Of a stretch of DNA of 64,000 nucleotides, positions 1 through 8,306 are shown piece by piece; position 1 is the first letter of the stretch, and the number at the start of each line of letters is the position of its first letter. Source of the DNA: PALSA-693 sp963702305 (GTDB lineage Bacteria; Actinomycetota; Acidimicrobiia; Acidimicrobiales; Palsa-688); assembly GCA_963702305.1 (NCBI GenBank), contig CAVPBX010000013.1, positions 84,157 through 148,156 of the forward strand. Reading direction: 5' to 3'. A program made the position numbers and the translations under genes. The notes beneath the pieces were generated by a model. That model made no database searches. It was not told the DNA's origin and saw only the letters and a program-made list of their open reading frames with translations.

Positions 1-679
1 CCTCGTCGGCGGGGGTGAGCAGGCCGTCGCGAATCCTGATGCACCGTTCGGCCCGGCGGGCCACCTCGGCGTCGTGGGTGATGACCATGAGGGTGCGGCC
101 CAGTCGGTGCAGCTCGTCGAGCAGGTCGAGGACGTCGCGGGCCGAACTGGAGTCGAGCGCGCCCGTCGGTTCGTCCGCCAGCACCAGCGCCGGATCGCCT
201 ACGAGCGCCCTGGCGATGGCAACCCGCTGCTGCTGGCCGCCGGACAGTTCGTTGGGCCGATGGTCGATGCGGTCAGCGAGGCCGACTCGCTCGAGGGCGG
301 TGGTGGCCCGCTGGCGCCGTTCGGAACGTCCCATGCCCGCGTAGATCAGCGGGAGCTCGACGTTGCGCCAGGCCGAGAGCGACGGCAGGAGATTGAACTG
401 TTGGAACACAAAGCCGATGTGCCGGTTGCGAAGTTCGGAGAGGGCGACCTCGTCCAGGTGGCTGACGTCCTCTCCTGCGAGCCAGTAGCTGCCGCCGGTC
501 GGCACGTCGAGGCAGCCGAGGATGTGCATGAGCGTCGACTTCCCGGAGCCGGACTGGCCCATGATCGAGACGTACTCGCCCCGGCCGATCGTGAACGACA
601 CGTCCCGCAAGGCGGCCACCGCGAATGCGCCGGTCCGGTAGATCTTGGACACGTTCTGGAGTCTGATGACCTCCTCCAT
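1..679 (-). CDS. MacB/LolD-type ABC transporter ATP-binding protein (partial)
   Basis: ATPase subunit of a MacAB-like exporter; it powers a cytoplasmic-membrane FtsX-type permease. The reverse-strand frame begins MEEVIRLQNVSKIY and shows the Walker A motif GQSGSGKS, the Q-loop region FVFQQFNLL, the ABC signature LSGGQQQ, Walker B LVLADEP and the downstream TGALDS typical of the MacB/LolD class. About 226 codons are present; the stop lies beyond the left edge, so only a few C-terminal residues should be missing. The ATG sits one base after the stop of the upstream adaptor gene, so the two are co-transcribed, and a permease gene would be expected just outside the window. The substrate cannot be told from sequence. 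Confidence 0.9.
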   Translation of the reverse strand, partial: MEEVIRLQNVSKIYRTGAFAVAALRDVSFTIGRGEYVSIMGQSGSGKSTLMHILGCLDVPTGGSYWLAGEDVSHLDEVALSELRNRHIGFVFQQFNLLPSLSAWRNVELPLIYAGMGRSERRQRATTALERVGLADRIDHRPNELSGGQQQRVAIARALVGDPALVLADEPTGALDSSSARDVLDLLDELHRLGRTLMVITHDAEVARRAERCIRIRDGLLTPADE

Positions 680-680
680 G

Positions 681-2102
681 TCACCCACCCGTTCCGGTAC
701 CGGTTCGCGCCCCGCCGAGCCCGCCGCCGCCGAAGCCGCCGCCCGGGAATCCGCCACCTGCTCCGGGGAATCCGGTCCGGGTGCCGTTGGCCCCGCCGGC
801 CCCACCCAGGATGCTCCCGGCCGGCCCCGACGTGTTGAACTTGACGATCCGCTCGACGATCGTCTGACCGGCCTTGACCCCGCTGGTTATCTGGGTCTGA
901 CCGCTGGCGCTGGCGCCGGTGGTGACCGGTTGCGAGGTTTGCTTTCCCCCCTGTACCACGGTGACAGTCGCTTGGCCGTTGGCGTAGGAGATCGCAGCCG
1001 TCGGCACCTCGGTCACGTTGTTGAGCTGCTGGGTGACGATCGACACCGTTGCCGTCGCCCCGGCGTAGAGGCCGCTCGGCGTTCCGGTGACGGCGATCGT
1101 GACGGGGAACGACGCCACGCCGGAGGACCCCGTGGCGATGAGCCCGACCGACGACACCGTCCCGTAGACGGGGGTCGTGGATCCGCTCGGGGTGATCACC
1201 GCCTGGTCGCCGGTCTTGATCTGGCCCACCTCAGTGTCGTCGACCGTGGTGGTCACCGAGTAGCTGCCGGTGGACACCACGACGATCTGCGCGGTCGTCG
1301 TGGTACCCGTCGACGCCGAGCTCGAGGACTGCGCCGATGAGCCGCCGAGCTGGCTGCCGCCGTTGGCACCGGCGCCGGTTGCGCCGGCGGACGAACCGCT
1401 CCCCGAGCCGGTTGCTGACGACGCGCTGGATCCGGTGGCCGACACCTGCTGGCCGACGGTCAGGCTGACCGACGCGACGGTTCCCGTGATCGTCGACGTG
1501 AGCGCGGCGTTCGCCAGGTTGGTCTGGGCATTGGAGAGCCCCAGCTGCGCGGAGGTCACCGCGGCCTGGTCCGAATCGAGTTGGCTGGTTGCGGCGCCGG
1601 CCGAGGTGTCGCTCGACAGCTTCGACTGGGCGGCTGAGAGGGAGGCCTGGGCGGCGGCGACTTGATCCTGCAACGCGGTCGAGGTCACGGTGGCGAGCGT
1701 CTGACCCTTGGTCACCTTCTGACCGGAGACGACATCTACCGCATTGACCGTCCCTGATACCGCGAAATCGAGGCTCGCCTCCTGGGCCGGGGCGATGGTG
1801 CCCGACGCCGACACCGTCTCCTTGATGGTCCCTGTTGTCACCTTCGCCTGCTGGGTGCTCACGGTAAACGCCGACTTGGGCGCGCCTCCCCGGGTTGCCT
1901 CCCAGGCCCCGATCCCTATACCGGCGGCGGCGACCAACGCCACCCCTGACAAGATCACACGGCGCCGTTTGGGCCAGGCGCCGCGGGGATGCGTATCTGA
2001 CGGCACCGGCGTCCCGGTGGCTGCCGTCACGTCCGGCGGCGAGTTCGATACCGTGCTAGCAGCCGACATCGTCGCCTGGCTCCTGAAGTCCGCCGGGGAC
2101 AC
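681..2102 (-). CDS. MacA/HlyD-like membrane fusion (adaptor) protein
   Basis: Adaptor subunit of the ABC exporter encoded immediately downstream (1-nt gap). It has 473 residues: a short basic N-terminus, one membrane anchor around residues 47-68, a lipoyl/barrel-sandwich region (from about residue 85, VKVT-like GQKVTKGQTLATV), an Ala/Gln/Ser-rich hairpin, and an internal Ser/Gly/Ala/Thr-rich stretch interrupting the second half of the lipoyl domain. The last 50 residues are a glycine-rich tail, GGGFPGGGFGGGG. In Gram-positive bacteria such adaptors reach into the cell wall rather than to an outer-membrane channel. The start used is the first ATG; a second at codon 12 (MSAASTV) is equally possible. 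Low-complexity parts make the exact family assignment softer than for the ATPase. Confidence 0.85.
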   Translation of the reverse strand: MSPADFRSQATMSAASTVSNSPPDVTAATGTPVPSDTHPRGAWPKRRRVILSGVALVAAAGIGIGAWEATRGGAPKSAFTVSTQQAKVTTGTIKETVSASGTIAPAQEASLDFAVSGTVNAVDVVSGQKVTKGQTLATVTSTALQDQVAAAQASLSAAQSKLSSDTSAGAATSQLDSDQAAVTSAQLGLSNAQTNLANAALTSTITGTVASVSLTVGQQVSATGSSASSATGSGSGSSAGATGAGANGGSQLGGSSAQSSSSASTGTTTTAQIVVVSTGSYSVTTTVDDTEVGQIKTGDQAVITPSGSTTPVYGTVSSVGLIATGSSGVASFPVTIAVTGTPSGLYAGATATVSIVTQQLNNVTEVPTAAISYANGQATVTVVQGGKQTSQPVTTGASASGQTQITSGVKAGQTIVERIVKFNTSGPAGSILGGAGGANGTRTGFPGAGGGFPGGGFGGGGLGGARTGTGTGG

Positions 2103-2347
2103 GGCAGTGGCGATCGGGGTGATCTGTCATGGCCCCAAGGACAACTCACCAACCTCAGCGTTGCCTGCGGGTTTCTTGTGAGTTTCCTCAAGGCCCGGCG
2201 TTTCCCCAGCTAGAGCCGCCGCGTCTCACGACCGGTACAGCTACATCTCACCTAGATCTCAGACTGCAGCCGCCTTCGTGGCGATCATTCAGGAAACCAC
2301 CAGGCAACACTCAAGAACCTCACAGCTTCGGTTCGTAGCCTCGCGGG

Positions 2348-3028
2348 GTGGCCCGCGCCGAGATTCTGCTGGTGGAAGACGAGCCCAACTTGTCCTTCCT
2401 CGTCAGTGCCGCCCTTCGGGTCGCGGGCTTCTCGGTGGTCGAAGTCGCGACCGGGCAGGAGGCCCTCAACCAGGCCGCTCAAGGCGTGGTCGACCTCCTA
2501 CTGCTGGACGTGATGTTGCCGGACATCGACGGGTTCGAGATATGTCGCCGCCTCCGAGCCAGCGGGTCCGAGCTGCCGGTGGTGTTCCTGACCGCACGCG
2601 ACGCCACCGATGACCGGGTCCGAGGACTTACCATCGGAGGCGACGACTATCTGACCAAGCCGTTCAGCGTGGAGGAGATGATCGCCCGCGTGCAGGCCGT
2701 CCTGCGCCGCAGCGGCAAATCGTCCGAGGCGGAGAAGTACCGCTGTGCCAACCTGACGCTCGACGACTCCTCCCACCTCGTCACCCGGGCCGGTCTGGTC
2801 GTCGATCTGTCTCCGACCGAGTACAAGCTCTTGCGATTTCTCCTGCGCCACACCGGCAAGGTCCTGACGAAGGGTCAGATTCTCGACCACGTCTGGGACT
2901 ACGACTTCGTCGGCGAGTCCACGGTGGTCGAGACCTACATTTCGACGCTCCGCAAGAAGCTCGACGTCGGTCACCCGCGGCTGATCCAGACGGTGCGCGG
3001 GATCGGCTACCGGATGACTCCGCCTTGA
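2348..3028 (+). CDS. OmpR-family response regulator
   Basis: DNA-binding response regulator of 226 residues. The receiver domain (1-120) has the acidic pair ED at 10-11, phospho-acceptor Asp54 in LLLLDVMLPD, and the conserved Lys in YLTKPF. The C-terminal winged helix (about 130-226) ends in the usual GIGYRM motif. It starts at GTG 2348. The last four bases overlap the TTG start of the histidine kinase, so the pair is translationally coupled. The pair is transcribed away from the MacAB-type genes; the 245-nt gap between them is the likely shared control region. Regulation of the exporter by this pair is an inference from position only. Confidence 0.93.
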   Translation: MARAEILLVEDEPNLSFLVSAALRVAGFSVVEVATGQEALNQAAQGVVDLLLLDVMLPDIDGFEICRRLRASGSELPVVFLTARDATDDRVRGLTIGGDDYLTKPFSVEEMIARVQAVLRRSGKSSEAEKYRCANLTLDDSSHLVTRAGLVVDLSPTEYKLLRFLLRHTGKVLTKGQILDHVWDYDFVGESTVVETYISTLRKKLDVGHPRLIQTVRGIGYRMTPP

Positions 3029-4437
3029 GCCTCAGGATCAGGTTGCTGGTCGCCGCCGGCTTGCTGGCGATCGCCCTCACCGGAATCGGCTACTCGCTCG
3101 TTGCCACCGTGGAGCGATCGCAGCTCCGGCAGACCGACAACCAGCTGCGAGCAACGGTGCCGATTGCAGCCGGGCTCGCCCGCGACAACCCGCCGCCGCC
3201 ATCCTTGGGTTCGTCCTCGCCCGACCCCCGGGGTGGCGGCCTGAGCGACACCTACGTGGCCGTGATCACGGGGGGGAATCGCCAAGTCGTTGCCGCGCCC
3301 CAGTCGGCGAAAGGCCAACAACCCGTCCTGCCGTCGTTGGTCAGCCTCAGGCCCACGTCGCTCCGGCCCCAAACGGTGAGGTCCCTGCAAGGTTCGACCC
3401 AGTGGCGAGCGATCCTGTTGAAGACACCGGACGGCAAGGATGTGCTCGTCGCCATCGACACCGCCGCCATCGACGCCACCGCCTCCGACTTGCGCGTCGC
3501 GGTCCTGGCGGCCGGGCTGGCGGTCACGGCTCTTCTGGTTGCCGGCGGCTTCTGGGTCGAGCGACTGGGGTTGAGACCGTTGGCGCGCATGAAAGCGGTG
3601 GCCGAGGGCGTCATGGAAGGCGACCGGTCGCGCCGCGCCTCGGAGTCGCCGGCAAAGGGCGAGGCTGCCCACCTGGCCAGAGCGTTCAACCTCATGCTCG
3701 ACCAGCAAAACGCCATCGAGGATCAGCTGCGCCAGTTCGTCTCCGACGCGTCCCACGAGCTGCGGACGCCCACGGCCGTGATCTCCGGAGTGACCGAGCT
3801 GTGGCGACAGGGGCAGTTGCGAGAGGGGGGCGAGCTCGACGACGCCATGCGGCGAATCGGCCAGGCGGCCGCCCGTATGCGAGCGCTCGTCGAGGAACTC
3901 CTGCTCCTCGCCCGGCTCGATGAGGGCCGCCAGCCACACTATGAGAGCATCGACATCGGCGAGATGCTCCACGGCATCCAAGCTGACGTCGAATCCATCT
4001 ACCCGTCGCGCCCCGTCGAAGTCGACATCGACGGGTCAGTGTCCGCGTACGTGGACGGCGCCGGGCTCCGACGCGCCCTCAGCAACCTCGTCACCAACGC
4101 CCTCGTCCATACCCCCGACGCATCACGGGTCGTGGTGAGCGCCCGGGTGACGGGCGAAACGGTCGCCTTCGCGGTCGCAGACGAAGGACCGGGAATGGTA
4201 CCCCGGGACGCCGAGCACGCCTTTGACCGCTTCTGGCGGGGCTCCGCCAGCCGCACCCGGCCCGGCACCGGTCTCGGGCTCTCCATCGTCGCCGCCGTCG
4301 TCAACGCCCACGGCGGCGCGGTCACCCTCGATACCTCACCCACGTCTGGCACCACCGTCAGGGTGGTCATCCCGGTGCGCCGCAGCGAGACGCCGGCGCG
4401 AGACGCCGGGCCGGAGCGGTCTGGCATGATCGGTTGA
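3025..4437 (+). CDS. HAMP-domain sensor histidine kinase
   Basis: Membrane sensor kinase of 470 residues, partner of the regulator whose stop it overlaps. Visible parts: first transmembrane helix at about residues 5-28, a roughly 125-residue extracytoplasmic sensor with a Pro-rich segment, second helix at about 154-178, HAMP linker, phospho-acceptor His244 in SDASHELRTP, and the HATPase core with NLVTNAL, DEGPGM and GTGLGLSIV. The start codon is TTG at 3025, chosen because it forms the TTGA overlap with the regulator stop. The short sensor shows no recognisable ligand domain, so the stimulus is unknown. Confidence 0.92.
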   Translation: MSLRIRLLVAAGLLAIALTGIGYSLVATVERSQLRQTDNQLRATVPIAAGLARDNPPPPSLGSSSPDPRGGGLSDTYVAVITGGNRQVVAAPQSAKGQQPVLPSLVSLRPTSLRPQTVRSLQGSTQWRAILLKTPDGKDVLVAIDTAAIDATASDLRVAVLAAGLAVTALLVAGGFWVERLGLRPLARMKAVAEGVMEGDRSRRASESPAKGEAAHLARAFNLMLDQQNAIEDQLRQFVSDASHELRTPTAVISGVTELWRQGQLREGGELDDAMRRIGQAAARMRALVEELLLLARLDEGRQPHYESIDIGEMLHGIQADVESIYPSRPVEVDIDGSVSAYVDGAGLRRALSNLVTNALVHTPDASRVVVSARVTGETVAFAVADEGPGMVPRDAEHAFDRFWRGSASRTRPGTGLGLSIVAAVVNAHGGAVTLDTSPTSGTTVRVVIPVRRSETPARDAGPERSGMIG

Positions 4438-5325
4438 ATGACCACTAGGAGCGCGGCCGTGACTGTCGTCACCGGGGCGAACAGCGGCATCGGCCGGGCC
4501 GTCGCCATCCACCTCGCCGGCGAGGGCCACACGGTCTACGGAACCGTTCGCTCGGTGCAAAAGGCCGGGAAGCTGCAAGCGATGGCCGCCGAGGCCAACG
4601 TCGAGGTCCACCTGGTCGAGCTCGATGTCGCCGACGACGAATCTGTCCGCGCCGGGTTCGCGCGGGTGCTGGACGAGGTCGGACCGGTCGACGTGCTGGT
4701 CAACAACGCCGGGGTCGGCGGCAACGGGGCCGTGGAAGAGGCCCCGATCGGGACGTACGCGGAGGTGATGAACGTCAACCTCTACGGGGCGCTGCGCTGC
4801 TGCCAAGCGGTGCTTCCCGGCATGCGGCAACGGCGCCGCGGCACGATCGTCAACATCACCTCCGTGGCGGGTCGCCTGGCGGCGGTCGCCCAGGCGCCGT
4901 ACGTGGCCTCGAAGTGGGCGCTCGAGGGAGTGAGCGAAGAGTTGGCGCACGAGGTGGCCCCCTTCGGTATCCGGGTGGCGATCATCGAGCCCGGGGTCAC
5001 CAAGAGCGCCATCTTCGCCAAGAACGTCGGCTCGACCGACGACGGCAGCGACTATCAGCCCCATCTGCGGCGGATGTTCCAGTTCTACGCGATGGGCTAC
5101 GCCCACGCGACCGATCCCTTCGAAGTGGCCAAGGTCGTGCAGCACGCCATCACTACCACCGCACCCGCCCTGCGATACGCCGTGTCGTGGGGCGGTCCCG
5201 AAATCATCCGACGTCGCCCGGAGATCACGGACGAGCAGTGGGTCGCCCTCGGCGCCATCCCCGACGACGACGAGTACTACCGCGCCTTCAGCGACCTGTT
5301 CGGCGTCGACATCACTCCCGCCTAG
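4438..5325 (+). CDS. SDR-family NAD(P)-dependent oxidoreductase
   Basis: Classical short-chain dehydrogenase of 295 residues. The cofactor motif TGANSGIG is at about residues 11-18, the structural NNAG follows, and the catalytic Ser and Tyr-x-x-x-Lys appear as ITSVAG and YVASK. The C-terminal substrate region is extended relative to the roughly 250-residue classical length, and resembles the 17-beta-hydroxysteroid or retinol dehydrogenase-like subgroup. The ATG follows directly after the kinase stop, but there is no functional tie to that pair. The substrate is unknown. Confidence 0.88.
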   Translation: MTTRSAAVTVVTGANSGIGRAVAIHLAGEGHTVYGTVRSVQKAGKLQAMAAEANVEVHLVELDVADDESVRAGFARVLDEVGPVDVLVNNAGVGGNGAVEEAPIGTYAEVMNVNLYGALRCCQAVLPGMRQRRRGTIVNITSVAGRLAAVAQAPYVASKWALEGVSEELAHEVAPFGIRVAIIEPGVTKSAIFAKNVGSTDDGSDYQPHLRRMFQFYAMGYAHATDPFEVAKVVQHAITTTAPALRYAVSWGGPEIIRRRPEITDEQWVALGAIPDDDEYYRAFSDLFGVDITPA

Positions 5326-5349
5326 CCCCAGGCGCCTAGCCCACGGCGG

Positions 5350-5721
5350 CTAACTGTTGGCGACGACGGAGCCGCCCATCTCCTCGTGGTGGAGGGCGGT
5401 GACCGCTTCGTCGATCGTGTCCGAGACGGTGACGATCCGGTCGAAGCCGGTGGTGTGGAGCAGACGGACGAGGGTGGGACGACCGCAGACCACCTCGACG
5501 CGTCCGCCGAGTTCCCGGGTGCGCCGGATGCCGCCGATGAGTGCGCCCAGGCCGGCCGAGTCGACGAAGGGCACGCCCGACAAATCGATGATGAGCACGC
5601 CAGGCGAGGCCATGTCGGACAATGCCTGCCGGAACAGGGCGATGGTGAAGGACTCCAGCTCTCCGACCGGCCGGCAGATCACATACCCGTCCGGTGTGAT
5701 CTCGTGGTGGACCGTGAGCAC
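5350..5721 (-). CDS. STAS-domain anti-sigma factor antagonist
   Basis: Small cytosolic protein of about 123 residues with a STAS fold, of the SpoIIAA/RsbV type that binds an RsbW-like kinase and frees a sigma factor. The conserved segment VPFVDSAGLGAL carries the Ser that is phosphorylated in the family. The GTG at 5721 is used because the reading frame upstream of it is Arg-rich and does not look coding. The gene stands alone and convergent to the SDR gene. The window also encodes a SigF-like factor and an RsbW-like kinase at 40.2-41.4 kb, which are possible partners, but that link is only suggested. Confidence 0.85.
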   Translation of the reverse strand: MLTVHHEITPDGYVICRPVGELESFTIALFRQALSDMASPGVLIIDLSGVPFVDSAGLGALIGGIRRTRELGGRVEVVCGRPTLVRLLHTTGFDRIVTVSDTIDEAVTALHHEEMGGSVVANS

Positions 5722-5797
5722 GTGGTCAGCATGCGCGCTCCAACCTGAAGTAGTCCTTGGGGCCAGGTGAATTTTCTGTAAGACGTGGCGGCCGCGG

Positions 5798-6559
5798 TTA
5801 GGGGTGCGGCGGCGGTTCGATGCCTTCGCGACGCATGCCGGCTTCGATGCGGGCGTTGACCGTCTCCAGGACACTGACTCGGGCATGGCGCTTGTCCTCG
5901 GCGGCGATCACGTCCCAGGGACCGAGCTCGTGGTCGGTGAAGGTCAGCATGTCCCCGAGCGCCGCCTCGTACTCCTGGCGCCGCTCCCGGTTGCGCCAGT
6001 CCTCGGCACCCAGCTTCCAGCGTTTGAGCGGGTCTTCCTCTCGCCGCTCGAAGCGTCGGAGCTGCTCTTCGTGGGAGATGTGCATCCACAGCTTGATGAG
6101 CACCATCCCCTCCAGGGCCAACGACCGTTCGATCCCGGCGATTTCGTCGAAGGCCCGGCGCCACTGCTCCTCCGTGGCGAATCCTTCGACCCGCTCGACC
6201 AGCACCCGCCCGTACCACGAGCGGTCGAGGACGGCCATGCCGCCCCAACCGGGCAGGACCGGAAAGAATCGCCACAGGAAATGATGGCGTTTCTCGTCGG
6301 AGGTCGGGGCCGCGAAGCTGGCGACGCGGACGTGGCGGGGGTCGAGAGGAGCGAGCAGGCGCTTGATTGCGCCCCCCTTGCCGGACGCGTCCCAGCCCTC
6401 GAAGATCACGCACACCGGGGGACCCAGCCGGCCCTCGGCGAGCTGGCCCCCGTTGATCAGGCGCAACTGCAACAAGCGGCGTTGCCCCTCCGACAGCCGC
6501 CTCTCCTCCTCGGCTTTGGTGAGGTGCTGGCTGAGGTCGACGTCGACGAGCTTGGTCAC
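5798..6559 (-). CDS. ppk2: PPK2-family polyphosphate kinase
   Basis: Polyphosphate kinase 2 family: transfers phosphate between polyphosphate and nucleoside mono- or diphosphates. Walker A appears as FEGWDASGKGG and the lid/Walker B part as VLDRSWYGR, both diagnostic. The length (about 253 residues from the GTG used) fits a one-domain PPK2. An alternative GTG at 6613 would add 18 residues but lies within the leader of the divergent peroxiredoxin gene and has no ribosome-binding site, so the inner start is preferred. AMP-, ADP- or GDP-specificity cannot be told by eye. Confidence 0.9.
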   Translation of the reverse strand: MTKLVDVDLSQHLTKAEEERRLSEGQRRLLQLRLINGGQLAEGRLGPPVCVIFEGWDASGKGGAIKRLLAPLDPRHVRVASFAAPTSDEKRHHFLWRFFPVLPGWGGMAVLDRSWYGRVLVERVEGFATEEQWRRAFDEIAGIERSLALEGMVLIKLWMHISHEEQLRRFERREEDPLKRWKLGAEDWRNRERRQEYEAALGDMLTFTDHELGPWDVIAAEDKRHARVSVLETVNARIEAGMRREGIEPPPHP

Positions 6560-6627
6560 GGCTCCATTGAAGCCTTCCGGCGCCCGGCCCGTAGGCTGAT
6601 GCCGCAAACCCACGCTCAGGAGGTTCG

Positions 6628-7110
6628 ATGACCATCGCAGTCGGCGACAAGATCCCGGATGTCAAGGTGCAGATCCCGGGACCGGACGGGCCGCAGCCGG
6701 CCCAGACCGGCGAACTGCTGGGCCACGGCAAGGTCGTCCTCTTCGGCCTGCCCGGGGCCTTCACCCCGACCTGCAGCGACTACCACCTGCCGGGCTTCGT
6801 GCTGCGGGCCGAGGACCTGGAGGCCAAAGGGGTCGACAGCATCGCCTGCGTGTCGGTCAACGACGCCTACGTCATGAAGGCGTGGGGCGAAGCCAACGAC
6901 GTCGGGGAAAAGGTGATCCTGGTGGCCGACGGGTCCGCGCTCTTCACGAAAGCGCTCGGGCTGGACGTCGATCTGACCGGCGGCGGGCTCGGTATCCGGT
7001 CCAAGCGCTTCGCGGCCATCCTCGAAGACGGCGTGGTCACTGACCTGGCGGTCGAAGAGACCCTGGGGCTGGACGTCAGCAGCGCGGACGCGGTGCTCGC
7101 CAAGCTCTGA
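6628..7110 (+). CDS. Peroxiredoxin (Prx5/hybrid redoxin type)
   Basis: Thiol peroxidase of 160 residues that reduces hydrogen peroxide and alkyl hydroperoxides. The active-site segment is PGAFTPTCS, with the peroxidatic Cys at about residue 49. A second Cys near residue 74 (IACVSV) could be resolving. The length matches the Prx5 class. A strong AGGAGG ribosome-binding site lies 5-10 nt before the ATG. It is divergent from the polyphosphate kinase gene, with about 70 nt between starts. Confidence 0.92.
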   Translation: MTIAVGDKIPDVKVQIPGPDGPQPAQTGELLGHGKVVLFGLPGAFTPTCSDYHLPGFVLRAEDLEAKGVDSIACVSVNDAYVMKAWGEANDVGEKVILVADGSALFTKALGLDVDLTGGGLGIRSKRFAAILEDGVVTDLAVEETLGLDVSSADAVLAKL

Positions 7111-7116
7111 GCGCCG

Positions 7117-7521
7117 CTACTCCCTCGGCGTGAGCAGATACGTCGACGAGGCCTTGGCGATGAGGCGACCGCCGGCGTCAACGACCTCGGCCTCGACGAA
7201 CGTGACCCGCCGGCCGCCGCCGATGACGCCGCGCCGTGCACGTGAGCACGGCGCCGACGGGCGCGCTCCGCAGGAAGCTGATCTTGAGCTCGGTGTTGGC
7301 CGTGTAGGCCCGACGCCCCTGCAAGTTGGTCACCGTGGCGGTGGCCATGGCGGAATCGGCGAACGCCGCCAGGAAGCCGCCCTGGACCACCCCGACGGGG
7401 TTGGCCAGGTGTTCGCCGGCCGTCATCTGCCAGACCGTGACACCGGGCTCGGACTTGTCGACGCAGACCATGCCGAGGGTGAGGTCGCAGTTGGGGGGAC
7501 GCGCGGCTTGGGGTCGCTCAC
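7117..7521 (-). pseudogene. PaaI-family hotdog thioesterase, frame disrupted twice
   Basis: Acyl-CoA thioesterase-like hotdog protein. The central frame carries GEHLANPVGVVQGGFLAAF and ADSAMATATV, matching the PaaI family HGG-type active-site region. Two breaks are visible. Near 7490 the likely start (GTG at 7521, overlapping the TetR stop as GTGA) is out of frame with the rest because a C run is one base short. Near 7232 an extra base moves the C-terminus (IGGGRRVTF ... SSTYLLTPRE) to another frame. Correcting both gives a normal ~134-residue protein, so sequence error is as likely as real decay. Confidence 0.75.
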
Positions 7522-8138
7522 GGGCGCGAACCGCCCGGAAGGCCCCGCAACCCGGCCCACACCAGGTCGGCCAGGCGGCCCGCCAGGACCTCCCCCTCGG
7601 CCGGGTCCAGGTAGCCGCCCTCCTCGTGGCGGCTCACCCACAGCCGACCGGTGACCTCGGCCAGACCCAGGATGGCGTAGCCCAGCAGGTCTCGGTGGCC
7701 GTCGTCGATGTCGGCGTCGATGAACGCGGCGACGGTGTCGGCCACGCTGGCTTCCAGGGACCGCACCGCGTCGGCGAACTCGTCAGCCTGGCGGGCGCCG
7801 CTCCCGAACAGGAGCTGGAAGGCGCTGGTGCGCTCGGACACGAAACGGAAGTAGGCCCGGAAGCCGGCGAGGACCCGCTGGGCGGGGTGGGTCTCGGCCG
7901 CGGCCCGCTCGCGGACCTCGTGCAGCAGCTCCTGGCCGACCGTCTCGAGCAACTCCAGGTACAGGGTCCGCTTCGACCCGAAGTGTTGGTAGAGCACGGG
8001 CTTGGTGACGCCCGCGGCGTCGGCGATCTCCTCCATCGACGTGTCGTGGAAGCCGTTCGCGGCGAAGCGATCCAGGGCCACTTCCAGCAGCTGGGTGCGC
8101 CGGCGGGCCGCGGGCAGCCGTTGACGGAGCTCGCTCAT
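7518..8138 (-). CDS. TetR-family transcriptional regulator
   Basis: About 206 residues. The N-terminal helix-turn-helix shows FAANGFHDTSMEEIADAAG followed by VTKPVLYQHFGSK, the TetR recognition-helix pattern. The C-terminal ligand-binding part is all-helical and unassigned. The ATG at 8138 (MSELRQRLPAARRR) is used because upstream sequence in frame does not look coding. Its stop overlaps the start of the thioesterase gene by 3 nt, so the pair is one transcription unit. The 8139-8306 gap upstream shows nothing I can name. Confidence 0.9.
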   Translation of the reverse strand: MSELRQRLPAARRRTQLLEVALDRFAANGFHDTSMEEIADAAGVTKPVLYQHFGSKRTLYLELLETVGQELLHEVRERAAAETHPAQRVLAGFRAYFRFVSERTSAFQLLFGSGARQADEFADAVRSLEASVADTVAAFIDADIDDGHRDLLGYAILGLAEVTGRLWVSRHEEGGYLDPAEGEVLAGRLADLVWAGLRGLPGGSRP

Positions 8139-8306
8139 CGCCGGAAGGTTCGTCGTAAATGTCCGCCTTGTCCAAGTCGGCAGGGAAGGCCGCGCGGCAC
8201 ATCGAACTGCTCCCCGGTGAGGCCCCCCAACCAAACGCCAGCCCGCATCACGGCCCGACCTCCCGAACCCCTCCGCCCGCGGCCGGCGCGGCGAGCCGCC
8301 ACCAGC

